Part shown: positions 45,319-55,531 of the stretch, piece after piece
Numbering within the stretch: position 1 is the first letter of the stretch
How the letters are laid out: each line of letters begins with the position of its first letter
Assembly (NCBI RefSeq): GCF_014898055.3
Contig: NW_023601433.1
Location: 86,189,106-86,253,105, forward strand
DNA: 64,000 nt
Direction: 5' to 3'
DNA from: Talpa occidentalis
Lineage: Eukaryota; Chordata; Mammalia; Eulipotyphla; Talpidae
The notes under the pieces: model-generated
What the model was told of the DNA's origin: nothing
Seen by the model: only the letters and a program-made list of their open reading frames with translations
Databases searched by the model: none
Position numbers and translations under genes: made by a program

Positions 45319-45854
45319 AGAGAAAGGAAGGGGGAAAAGAACACCAGAGAACCCAGCCCAGAGTGAAGACTTTCTGGGGGCTTGGAGGCCTGCTGGCCTG
45401 CTGGCCCCCTGGCACCCCTGCCAGCCATGTACCTGGTTGCTGCACTACATGTAAACCTCAATAAAGGCCTGAGAAAGCCACCAAGAGCTCCAGGACTCTC
45501 CTTTACCCGGTCTGGTCTGCTCGGATCATAAAGAACCTGCCCTGTACCCATCCTGCCACTACAGCAATCCTTTCAAATATTAAGGTATCTAATAGTTTCT
45601 GAGTAAATTTCAAATGCTATTGGATTACATCATATGCTGATAATGTCAGGGAACACACTAAAATGAATAAATCCAACAACTCCACCAACAAGATTTCCCC
45701 TCTTTCAAGGGATACCACAATCCTCACTGTCACACAGCCTTAGTATGCACCAATTAATGGCACCATAAAAATAATCCCACAGAGCAGTAAGCAATGACGT
45801 CGAGTGAACAAAACAATGTCCTATCATTTTAAGTTACACAATGAAATTGTTAAG

Positions 45855-46060
45855 AGCAAAGATTCTGGAATCAGACAGTCATGGACTCAAATCCTGGCTC
45901 AGCCCCCTTGTATGATTTAAGTCTCAGTTTTACTTCTCAGTGCCTACCTCATGGCTTATGTGAAACCCAGGGAAACAGAGCCCACAAAGCAATGAGCAGT
46001 GTCTTAGCTGTTTTTGCTATTACCATAGATGCAGCATACTTGACACAACACCAGTTTCCT
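45855..46060 (+). mobile_element. MIR-like ancient repeat
   Basis: The text GATTCTGGAATCAGACAGTC followed by CTCAAATCCTGGCTCAGCCC and CAGTTTTACTTCTCAGTGCC is the typical MIR core wording. No gene is seen in the surrounding 45570-46390. Confidence 0.65.
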
Positions 46061-46399
46061 ACTTCACATATAAAGAAGCACTGGAAGCAAACAGCTTGAT
46101 AAGGATGTACAACTAGAAAACAATTATATATATATAACATATGCCATGGCCTGGGGGCATCCACTCCTGAATATCTTTGTTTTCAGTAATCTAAGACAAT
46201 CTCTACAGTACTTCTTGTATTCAGAGTAGTTTCGCTCCAACCTCTGTTTTCTACTGCTCATCTCCAAAGTCGTCTTACAGCCTACAGACTGAATGTCCAC
46301 TCAGGTGGAATTTCAAGACACAACTATAAAAACAGGCCCAGTTCATCTGCAAGACTATCCTACTCCCCATTTTCTCCAATCCAATAATCTGTGAATGAC

Positions 46400-46660
46400 C
46401 ACTGAATGGAAGAAAACATTTGTAGGTCATATATCCGATAAAGAATTGTACCTAGGATATAAAATGAATTCTGAAAACATAAAGAAGAAAATAAGCCAAT
46501 TTTAAAATTAGCAAAAGGATCTGAACTGACATTTCTTCAAAGATGTGCAAACGGCCCTTGAGTGTATAAAAAGAAGCTTGACATCATTAATCATTATGAA
46601 AATAAAAACCAAGGAGACACACACACACACTTATTTGAGTCCGGGAAGATTATATTCCAT
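46400..46660 (+). mobile_element. Ancient L1 fragment
   Basis: Words such as AGGTCATATATCCGATAAAG, GCCAATTTTAAAATTAGCAA and TCTTCAAAGATGTGCAAACG resemble old L1 ORF2 coding sequence. It is fragmented and diverged. The following 46660-47370 shows nothing I recognise. Confidence 0.55.
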
Positions 46661-47377
46661 ATTATTTCAGGGCTATGAAAGAGTATTACAAGACATTTCT
46701 CTTTAGAGGATCATTGGGTTGACAGGTTGGGATCCACTTAACTAACAGAAAGCACAGTTCTATCTGTGACCAGCACTCAGCCTATCAGATGAGAGTCAGG
46801 GTTTTGCTTTCTTCCATGCTCCACAACAGCTTAAGCCTCGAGTTTCGGGGAGAAGAAACAGCAACATTATAAAATATGTATTCCTCACCTCTGCTACCAA
46901 CTTGCCCTTTACATGTGTGTGCATGTAAAGCAGCATGTGCTGCTTCTGGAGGCCTACAAATTATACACTGGATCACATGTATGTGTCATTATGCTATTAT
47001 ATGATGACGGATTTCACAGTGTCTGTGTACCAGGTAAGAGACTCTTACATCTTTAAATGCCTGAACATTGCATTTAAACATGCTCTCATTGAAGACACTC
47101 CTGAACAAAGCACCTGCTTTAGCTGACTGGCCCTGTGAGCAAAGTCAATGTGACAAACATTCTCACCAGGTAAGTGACACCCTAAGGCCCACCCACTTAG
47201 CCACAGCTGGCTTCTCAGCTAAACCATCCTAGACCGAGGAGTTTCTTGACATTCTTGGCTCTGCTTTTTATAAGGACATATTTCTTTTTATGGGCTATTA
47301 AATAGTTTATTGCTGCTCTCAGTATTGGTGGCCTCCAGCTGTGCCCCCTACCCCTTTCTAATTTGCTACAGTCATAC

Positions 47378-47965
47378 TGTAACAGGGTGGTCCCCAGGAA
47401 AGGGGGAGGTTCCCTGCCCCACCCAAGGAAGGGTGGAGCTGAGCAGGAAGAGGAGAAGCTGCAGAGGAGACTGAGGAAGGAAGCAGGATGGAGCCAGGAG
47501 ACCTGGAGGAGGCACATGGAGCCTAGAGACACGTGAAGAAACTGCGCTTGTCTTTTGGTCATGGACTGGGTGACACAGATGTGGGTGAGACCCGTGGGGA
47601 GGTGACCATGGCAGCTTTTATCTTGATGTTGATTTTGCTCTTTTCCTTCCGGGCTTGTCTGGTTGTTTCTGACCCTTTTCTGAGGGTCCCCACTGGAAGA
47701 TGCTTTAGACTTATGGCAGGCTTTGGGGCCTTGCTCTGGGCCAATCCCATTTGGATGGAGTTTTACCCACGAGGGGATGGGTAACTTTGGGTGCTTGATT
47801 TAGAAACTAGATTCTTTGCCTTTCCTGTATTGTTTCCAAATTGTATTAAAGTTCCTTCCCATTAAAGTCTCGTATGTTTTGTGTTGATGTGGCGGATGGC
47901 AGAACCCTACATAGAATAGGCAGGTTTGCGGGGTTTTGGGCTGCCCCACTCCCCGTCCTATAACA
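47378..47965 (+). mobile_element. Solo LTR (family B), 4-bp TSD
   Basis: The 588-bp element runs from TGTAACAGGGTGGTCCCCAG to ACTCCCCGTCCTATAACA with ATAC duplicated at 47374-47377 and 47966-47969. It is closely related along its length to the nested copy at 42002-42812. The short duplication suggests an ERV1-type integrase. No internal region remains. Confidence 0.93.
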
Positions 47966-48598
47966 ATACTAACATTTGTTTTAACGTGAACATTACTGGG
48001 TGACAGTACGTTTGTCATCTCTTGAAACCGAGCATCAAAGCCAAAGTCTTTTCAATTCCGAGTTTCAGAAGCCTACTAGCTTAAGGGTGAAAATTACTGT
48101 CTAGTCTAAGATTATAGTGATATCTGAAGGGCAAAGGTGAACAAGGGAGCAGATCCAGGAAGTACAAACTCAGTAGAAATATGTAAGCTCTCATCCAGCT
48201 TATGGTCTTAAATTTCAGTTTTACAAAATCCAAAAGGAAATACTGAAGACATTGGTACCATAGAAGTTACAGTAAATAAGAGTAGCACACAAAGTTTTAG
48301 TTGAGGTGAATTAAAGAAAGCCAAAACATTAAAATTGTGAAACTTGCTTTTTGGAACCCATCCTACAGCAGGAATTAGGGAATACAGACAATTATTTTCA
48401 AGTAGCTTGCTTTATGTTGCCCCAACATGTTCCTCTGTGAGCACCATCAAACTAATCAAAAGCTCACTCCCTTACAGTGGAAGCAAATACCACCACTTCC
48501 TGTCACTCTCAGACGATGGATAAATGTGGAGAAATAAAAAAGAATATTAAGGAAAAATAATAGGAATTGGAAAGATTATGCATTTCAGCTTTTTTTTT

Positions 48599-48869
48599 AA
48601 ATTTTTTTAAAAGATGTATTTATTTATTTATTTATACAAGCACTGGGTACAGTAGAAGTGCGGGAGGGTGAGAGAATTCACCAGAGCCAGAGCAGGGAGC
48701 AGAACAGGCAGAATGACGAAGCACACTGCTGAGGGGAGCAGCGGGCGCGGCAGGAGAGGTCTGCGCACCATGTGGGACCCTCGCCGGTGGCCGGGTATCG
48801 AACTGGCGCTGCAGAGGCTGCGGGCAGCTTCACAGCCCAGCACTCAACCACTGTGCCACCGGGGAGGCC
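48599..48869 (-). mobile_element. tRNA-derived SINE next to the ARPP19 pseudogene, antisense
   Basis: The antisense SINE is flanked by GCATTTCAGCTTTTTTT on the left and CCATTTTGGCTTTTTT on the right, an imperfect duplication. It sits against the 3' end of the ARPP19 pseudogene and probably inserted into its 3' UTR or tail. Confidence 0.9.
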
Positions 48870-48887
48870 CCATTTTGGCTTTTTTAA

Positions 48888-49204
48888 TCAATCAATCAGC
48901 TTGCTAGCAACAAGGACTGATTTCTGTTGAAGGTCAATGGTGGGGACATGGGCGCAGGACCGCTGTCTTATGGGGGTGGCCACAGCAAGAAGTTGCTTGT
49001 TCTTCATTTTTGCTTTAGCCATGTTGTAAGCCCCTGAATCAAAATATTTCTGCCTTTTCGGCAATGGTTTCCTTAAGAAATCTGAACCTCGAGGTTTTTG
49101 GCCCAGATGAGGATGCCCTGCTTTTAATTTTTTTTTTCAGCTTTCTCTGGACTAGTCACTTTCTCTTCCATTTCCACGAGGCTGTCTCAGAAACCTCTAG
49201 GGAA
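48888..49204 (-). pseudogene. ARPP19: ARPP19 processed pseudogene
   Basis: Read on the minus strand, the intronless copy follows ARPP19, the PP2A-inhibitory phosphoprotein of the endosulfine family. From about 49200 it reads EVSETAS, then [12 protein letters not shown], a frame change in an A-run, then SDFLRK-like and [18 protein letters not shown], and ends LVASKLID with TGA at 48888-48890. The [16 protein letters not shown] core, which carries the Greatwall phosphorylation site, is nearly intact but with D to A. An internal deletion near the start, a frameshift at about 49120-49135 and a degraded middle show it is dead. ENSA is the alternative parent, but the VASKL-stop ending favours ARPP19. 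Confidence 0.85.
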
Positions 49205-49285
49205 CAAAAGGTTCCCTCTTAAATGGTCCCTCCAATTCTATAACACCCCCAAAATTTTAAATTTTGAGGAAGTTCATTTTTTCTA

Positions 49286-49289
49286 GTGT

Positions 49290-49336
<47 letters not shown>
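49286..49336. repeat. (TG)n microsatellite
   Basis: About 25 TG dinucleotides with a single ATG interruption near the left end. It is probably polymorphic. Confidence 0.97.
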
Positions 49337-49337
<1 letters not shown>

Positions 49338-50039
49338 TGGGCATTGATCTTAAAAAAAAAAAAAATCACCTAATCCAAGGTCACAAAGATTTACGTCTGC
49401 ATTTTCAACTGAGTCTTGTCATTTTAGATCTTACATTTAGGGGTCCCGTACATTTTGAATTCTTTTATGTGTGGTGAAAGGCAGAGGCCCAATGCATGCA
49501 TCCTTTTGCGTGTGGCTATGCAGTTGTCCCAGAACAATTTGTTGGAAAGACTACTTTTTCCTCATTGAGTAGTCTTGGCAGCGTTCATGAAAATCTTGTT
49601 TCTTTTAAAACTAAATTCCTAGTGGTACTCAGCAACTGACTACACCTGGCCAAGGGTACAACAATAAATACACAACTGAATGTGATTGAAGGAGTAGATC
49701 CCGGAAGCACCCCCAGGGACAGCAAAATCCTGGATGCTCAAGTCCTTGGTAGAAAATGACATAGTTGCCTATGTAACCTACTCACAGCCCCCATACACTT
49801 TAAATCATCTCTAGGCTACTTCTAATACCTACCACAATTGAAATGCTGTGTAAATAGTTCTATACTTTATTTATTGTTAAGGAAATGACAAAGGAAAAAA
49901 ACCTGCTTGTGTCCAGTATAGATGCAACCATGATCTACATAGTAAGGCTTTTCTACCTGAGGTTGGTTGAATGCAGATGAGGAACCAGCAGATATGGGGC
50001 GCTGATTATATGTGAATAGTCCCAACTGTTACCAGCTGT

Positions 50040-50480
50040 CACTTTATGCAAACTGATCTTTGTAGCCGGTATGTTGGATATATTCACTATCTTGATTGTG
50101 GAGATAATTTCAGGGGTGTATACATACTAAACTTTACATTTTAAATATTTGCAGTTTATTGTATGTCAATTATACCTTAAGAAAAAAAGTGTGTTTTTTT
50201 TTTTAAAGAAATAAACCAAGGGCAAGAGTGTAAAGATTCTTTTACTAATCATTTTTCAGGATCAGCTTCTCTTGCTGGGCTGAAAGATTTACACCAACTA
50301 GTAAGTTAGGAAAACTTATATTTCAACACTTCTCTTAACTGACTATTGAAAAATACAAACCAACAATTAAAATTCAAGATTTATAAGGCAGGGACCAACT
50401 CATTATTATGTGGTGTACACATGCCAGGGGTGTATATACGCCAAACTTTACATTTTAAACATTTGCAGTTAATTGTACAT
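50040..50480 (+). mobile_element. Two similar L1M 3' ends in tandem
   Basis: The phrase AGGGGTGTATACATACTAAA with CTTTACATTTTAAATATTTG occurs near 50113, and a diverged version (AGGGGTGTATATACGCCAAA) near 50427. Each is followed by a TTGTANRTCA end typical of L1M 3' termini. This is either a local duplication or two insertions. Confidence 0.55.
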
Positions 50481-50515
50481 CACTTAACAAGAACTGGATG
50501 TGTTTCACTCTGAAG

Positions 50516-50808
50516 GGCTCCCTGGTGGCGCAAGGGGTTAAAGCACCACACTATGAAGCAATCTGCAGCCTCCACAGCGTGAGTCTGATCCCCGGCTGGC
50601 CAGGGAGCAACCCACATGGCTAGGCAGATATCTCCTGTCTCATCTGCTGCTCCCCTCAGCAGTGCATTTCAGTTAGTCTGCCTGATCTCTTCCTACTCTG
50701 TCTCTGGTGGGTCCATCCTCTCACCCCACCCCCACCCCCGCCTCGCATCTCTGGCCTGTGCTCCAGCTCTTGTATGCATAAATAAATAAATAAATCTTTT
50801 TAAAAGAA
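50516..50808 (+). mobile_element. tRNA-derived SINE, older subtype, sense
   Basis: The copy begins GGCTCCCTGGTGGCGCAAGG and is flanked by a perfect GTTTCACTCTGAAG duplication (50502-50515 and 50809-50822). Its head carries AAAGCACCACACTATGAAGC, as does the copy at 42461, marking a subtype distinct from the GCGCTGGGTTGCGAAGC copies. Confidence 0.95.
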
Positions 50809-52430
50809 GTTTCACTCTGAAGAAAAAACATTTTAAAATTGCCTTCCAGTGAGAATTTAGCAACTGGGTTTTCTTCTTCTACATAGAATTTAAGTGCTCC
50901 CAACTGCACCAAGCTCAATAATGGCAGAGAAATCATCTCTCTGTCCACCCTCATATCCTGAGCACCAAGAACACTGCCAAGCACGCTATAGGTTCCCAGT
51001 AAATCTCTGTCAAATAAACAAAATTCCACTTCAACTTGTCACCACCTTTTCCTACGGCCATTTTGGACTGAGGCAGGTAGCACCTTATTCTAACTCAGCA
51101 ACTCCCACTCTGGAGGCAGAGGCTATCTGTTTTCTGCTCATTTTCTTATCGTTCACCTTTTTCTATTTGGAAAAACAAAGTGATATGGTTTAAGAATTTC
51201 ATCCTCGTATCAGAGATTACGTATCAAGAGATTACGCCCAGGATCCACATACCACAAGGTCCCAGATGAGAGCAGTGAGGGAAATGATGGCAGATTCCCT
51301 GGAAGAAGTAGTCTACAGATTAAAAATGACCATTATAATCCTCTGCAGGACCACCAGAGAAGTGAGAATCAGGAAACAAAAAGCTCCACTCCGCCTATGA
51401 TGACAATTTAAAACAGTACACACGATGACCTGCCAGCATGTCCACGCTGCAAGGCAAATGCTTCGGTCTGTTCTGTCCAGTGGACAGTGCCTGGCAGGTG
51501 TGGGTGCTTAACACTTGTTGAATAAATGAATAAGACATAAAACATATCGAGGAAAACATACCTGAAGAGAGCGAATAAAGGTGGAAAATTATGTTCAACT
51601 CGTGGAACTGGGTGTTCCCTCCACTTTCCCTCCTCTCTCCAGTGCTCCCTAAAGGTGCGATAAAAACGGTCTCAGCGGAAGGGATGGACACAAGCCCCTC
51701 TCCGGTCCTGGCTGCGGCCGCCCCAACCTGCCACGGAGCGACCCAGCGAGCAGAGCAGGGCTGAGGCCTGCGCAGCTCCAAGGGGGTGTGGAGGGAGTGA
51801 GGCTTCAGCCCGGGGCTCCCCGGTGACCGGACAGTTCAGTTTTTGTGGCAGAAACAGAAGCGGCGGGTGTCCACCCCGCCAGTACCCTCAGAGCCTGCAC
51901 AAGTGTCCACTCCAGAGGGGCTGCTCTGAGGAGACCCCGTCAGTGCGACCCCGAGACCCTCCAGGGGACCTGGGCCTCCCTGAGCCGGCAGCTCATTCCC
52001 AGGAGGGCCTCTCTGCTGGGGAGACCCGGGTCCCCGAAGGCTCACTCGCCCACCTGAGGGGGGCGCTCCTGGGCCGTGCTCCCGCTGAGGGGGCCACTCG
52101 CACGCCTCTCTCTGGTCCCTCTGAGGGGGGCCAGGCCGCCTCCGCTGCCCTCCAGACGGGAGTCACGCGGTCCCTCAGGGGCGGCGCCCCCTTTCCTCAG
52201 AACACACCCTCCTTGAGGAGGTGGCTCCGCCTCCCAACCTCGCCCCCCCCCCCGAAAGGGTCCCCGCCCCCCGCCCCCCGCCCGCGTCGGGAAGATGGCT
52301 TTTCTGCCCAGGGCCCAAGTTGCTGCCGCGTACCCGAAGGGGCGGTCACGACTCCGCCTGACGGAGCCGGCAGGCCGCACGCCCCCTTCCCGGCCCGCGC
52401 AGACCTCGGGCGCGCGGGCGGGCGGAGCTT

Positions 52431-52544
52431 GGGCGGGGGCGGGGTTTCGGGATTGGGCGGGGCTTCGCGGAGGGGCGGGGCTCTGGGGCCACGGGGCGGG
52501 GCTCAGGACTCGGGCGGGGCCAGGGGGTGGGCTTGGGGCGGGGC
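52431..52544 (+). promoter_or_regulatory. P2RX4: P2RX4 proximal promoter: cluster of GC boxes, no TATA
   Basis: A double GGGCGGGGGCGGGG is at 52431-52444. Five exact GGGCGGGGC boxes follow at 52455, 52473, 52494, 52512 and 52536, spaced 18, 21, 18 and 24 bases. These are Sp1/KLF-type sites and all have the same orientation. No TATA box precedes the ATG at 52614. Transcription probably starts shortly downstream of the array, so the 5' UTR would be short. Confidence 0.8.
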
Positions 52545-52613
52545 CCCGGGGCTCCAGGGAGCCGGGCGGCCCAGTGCGCGCAGCAGGCGTTGGCAGCGGA
52601 GGCCGGCGCGGCC

Positions 52614-52747
52614 ATGGCGGGCTGCGGGGCGGCGCTGAGCGCCTTCCTGTTCGAGTACGACACGCCGCGCATCGTGCTCATCCGCAGCCGGAAAGTGGGG
52701 CTGATGAACCGCGCGGTGCAGCTGCTCATCCTGGCCTACGTCATCGG
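52614..52747 (+). CDS. P2RX4: P2RX4 exon 1 coding part
   Basis: The start is chosen at GCGGCCATGGCGG, a good Kozak match (purine-like context with G at +4), and gives the [21 protein letters not shown]-terminus expected for P2X4. It continues [20 protein letters not shown] and AYVIG, the first half of membrane helix 1. The YDTPR segment holds the Thr-x-Arg/Lys PKC-like site shared by P2X subunits. The donor is GTGAGC. Human has C at the residue that is G5 here and A at S9. Confidence 0.96.
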
Positions 52748-55383
52748 GTGAGCGCGGCCAGCGCCGTCCCCTGGGGTCCCGGCGCCGAGGGTGACCCCAC
52801 GCGGGTCAGGGGCCGGCGTAACTCCTGCCCGTTTTGGCCTAAGGCAACGGTCAGCCCCAGGGAGCCCTCCACTCTGGTGAGGGGACCGCGGCGTGAGGCA
52901 GGTGACCCACCTGGGTCACAGGTGAGCTTGCAGGCACCTTCCAGGCGGCAGTAAGGCGGTGACACGCCCCTCGCTGCGCTCTAGGCCCCCGGGGCACAGC
53001 CTGCTTTGACCCGTTTTAAGTCAAAACTAGCCCTGCCTCCTCGCCTGTCCTGCTTCTTGTCCTTCCGAATTGCTCTGTAATGCCTTTTGAATTGGGGGAT
53101 TGGGGGATGAGCTTTACCCTAAATATCTCAGTCTTTGCTCTTCACTTGCCATTATGATTGGCTCACGGAAACCGAGGTTTGGGGTTTCTGCTTGGTGTCT
53201 CTTAGACGCTGGCATCCTTCTGTTGCTGTCCCTTAGCACCATGTGGTAACCCAACAGAGTAGAGAGGTCACAGGGTCATAAACCCATTTGAAGTTCACAT
53301 CTTTATGGGGGGGAGGGGGTTTGTATAGGAGCCAAACTTGGCCTCATATTCCTCATGATGCCCTCTTAGGCTTCTGTGTGCCCTGCCACCTTCAACCATC
53401 ACCAAGTGCTTCATTTTAACTAAACACACCCTTTAATTTTAAGTAAAACTTGAGAGAAGATGGGAAAATTACCATGCCAACTGGTTCCACTTTCAAGGGT
53501 CCTCACGGGAAGTGGTGTCTACAGTGACTGAGGTGACAGAGATAATCTGTCATGGTGTGGTCCCCAAAGTACACAGTAAAATAATTTGAGAATCTTTCAA
53601 AAATACCAGTTGCTGTCTTCCCTTGTTGCTCAGACCTTCTAAATTACTAGTAGAGTTTGATCATCTTCCCAAAGTAACTCAGGTGTGCAACAAAGCTTGG
53701 GGACCAAGTGTTTCCCAAACTGAGCTCTTCATGCACCTCTCAAATGAGATCCAGGCATGGGGTTTGGAATCACTTAACATTGCCCAAGGGAATTTGCATG
53801 AACTCACAGGTTTGGTTTCTAACACCTGTCAACCCAGCAGCAGTAGGTACTGACCATAGTGACTGAAATGGCTTTCCAGGAGTGTACTCACAAAGTCTCA
53901 TTAAGTACCACCCGTAACACCAACCCCCCCCCCTCCAGTTACGTGATACTTGAACGTTGAGACCATTTTCATGTGACTGATAATAGAATTCAATAACTGA
54001 GAATCACATGTTGAGTCTCTTTTTGAGGAAGGAGTGATGTGGGTCACCATGCTAAAAGAGATCACATTTCACTAAGATGAATTGGATCATGGAAATGAGT
54101 TTCTAAAAGAACATTCCTGCCCTAAGCTCCTGTGCCTCCACCAGAATTAGATGGAAGCCTACAGCACAGCTAAATTCCTAAAACTCTAAATGCACAGGAC
54201 TTTTTAGGGAAAACCCAGTTGCTTCCTAAGATGGGCAGTGAACTTGGAGACTGCTCAGGCCAGATGAGCCCACCCATAAGTAACCAAAACCAGTGAAATT
54301 CTGAAGTCTTGACATCTAGGGCTTATGAGGCGGTGACAGGGATGCCAATATTTCTTGATTCTAGAAGAAAGAACAGTAATAGTTACTGATTTATCCTGCT
54401 GGTCAATTTCCAGAGTATAAATACTCCCCATCATGGACAATTTCAGCCTACTGATGGCGACTTCAAACATTGTTCTCAGCATTTGACATGTGTTAACTCA
54501 CTTAACCTCACCACAATCCTGTGAAGTCCTGGAAGGAACTGAGGCACAGAGAAGGTCAGCAACTTGACAGAGCTTCTACTACTCAGTGCGTGGTGGAGAT
54601 GAGACATGGACATGTCTCCATGGGTTCCTTGGGTTCCAGTCTGGGCGCCATGTCCTCACCACTGTGCCCTAATGCCTTTAGATTTTTCATTATTCAGACT
54701 GGCAGGAAGGTCCCCACTTCACAGAGAAACATACAAGTGACCTGAATTCCTGGAGAAAGATAAGAAACTGCCCTAAAAAGCCACTTGAACGCAGGGATTC
54801 TCCTTTCTAGACAGATTGTAGACTAGAGGGCAAGCACAGAGGCTGAGGGGAAATGGCCTGAGTTCAAGTCCTGAGTCTCCACTCATGAGCTGTGTGATCT
54901 TGGGCAAGTGACTTCACCTCTCTGTGTCTCTGTTTCCTGCTCTGTAAAATGGAGACTAACAACTGCCTTACAGAGTGGTATGGATTAAATTATTTACTAC
55001 TAAGAGCTTAGATCAGTCTTTCCATGTATAAGCACTGCAGAGATAACTTTTATTATCTCTCGGTGATTCTGCAGGTCATAATGCATTGAAAGTGCTCAAA
55101 TATCTAAAACTGATGATGGTATTTGTTGAACATTTCCCTTATGCTAATCACTGCTTTCCTGGCATCATCTCTTGTATTTCCTACACAACACACTGCGGTT
55201 TATGTGCTATTATCTCTGTTTTTCCATGGAAATGGAGCCCTGAGCATGAAGCAGCTTTCGCAAAGTCACATAATTAGAATAGTAAACACGGTCCTATCAG
55301 CCCCTGGCTTCAGAGGCTCCCCAGCCTCCATTCAGAGGCACTGAATCCCAGAGGAAATGTAAGCAGCCTGTTTTATGTTGTAG
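52748..55383. other. P2RX4 intron 1, no gene seen
   Basis: The intron starts in the CpG island. A MIR-like relic lies at about 54480-54580 and a clearer one at about 54840-54970 (GAGCTGTGTGATCTTGGGCA then AAGTGACTTCACCTCTCTGT). The rest shows nothing recognisable. Confidence 0.6.
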
Positions 55384-55531
55384 GTGGGTGTTTGTGTGGG
55401 AGAAAGGCTACCAGGAAACGGACTCTGTGGTCAGCTCAGTTACTACCAAAGCCAAGGGCGTGGCTGTCACCAACACTTCTACCCTGGGATTCCGGATCTG
55501 GGATGTGGCCGATTATGTGATTCCAGCTCAG
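55384..55531 (+). CDS. P2RX4: P2RX4 exon 2
   Basis: The 148-base exon lies between acceptor TATGTTGTAG and donor GTACGT. It encodes [20 protein letters not shown], then [20 protein letters not shown] and VADYVIPAQ. It finishes membrane helix 1 and enters the ectodomain. TKAKG contains the two ATP-binding lysines (K67, K69); the residue between them is Ala, where human has Val. Confidence 0.97.

Larger units (their letters stand above)
44642..45563 (+). mobile_element. Solo ERV LTR (family A), sense, 5-bp TSD, two SINEs inside
   Basis: The LTR begins TGCAGGGTAAATGGTTTTCA and ends CCCATCCTGCCACTACA, the reverse of the family A copies at 40472 and 41837. GCAAT is duplicated at 44637-44641 and 45564-45568. 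A poly(A) signal (CTCAATAAAGGCC) lies near 45458, fixing the sense strand. Two SINEs in opposite orientation expand it from about 400 to 922 bp. Confidence 0.92.
51600..52990. promoter_or_regulatory. P2RX4: CpG island over the P2RX4 promoter and exon 1
   Basis: From about 51650 the sequence becomes very GC-rich with frequent CpG, and it returns to ordinary composition after about 53000. It covers the first exon and about 900 bases upstream. Such islands normally mark constitutive, unmethylated promoters; the extent was judged by eye. Confidence 0.85.

Noticed and set aside
44641..45551. 200-codon (+) and 197-codon (-) open frames
   Set aside because: Both run across the family A LTR and its two SINEs; the residues are translated SINE and LTR sequence.
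51823..52638. 271-codon open frame on + strand upstream of P2RX4
   Set aside because: It lies in the CpG island, where stop codons are rare because of GC content. Its protein is low-complexity Gly/Ala/Pro/Arg with no family resemblance, and it overlaps the P2RX4 start in another frame.
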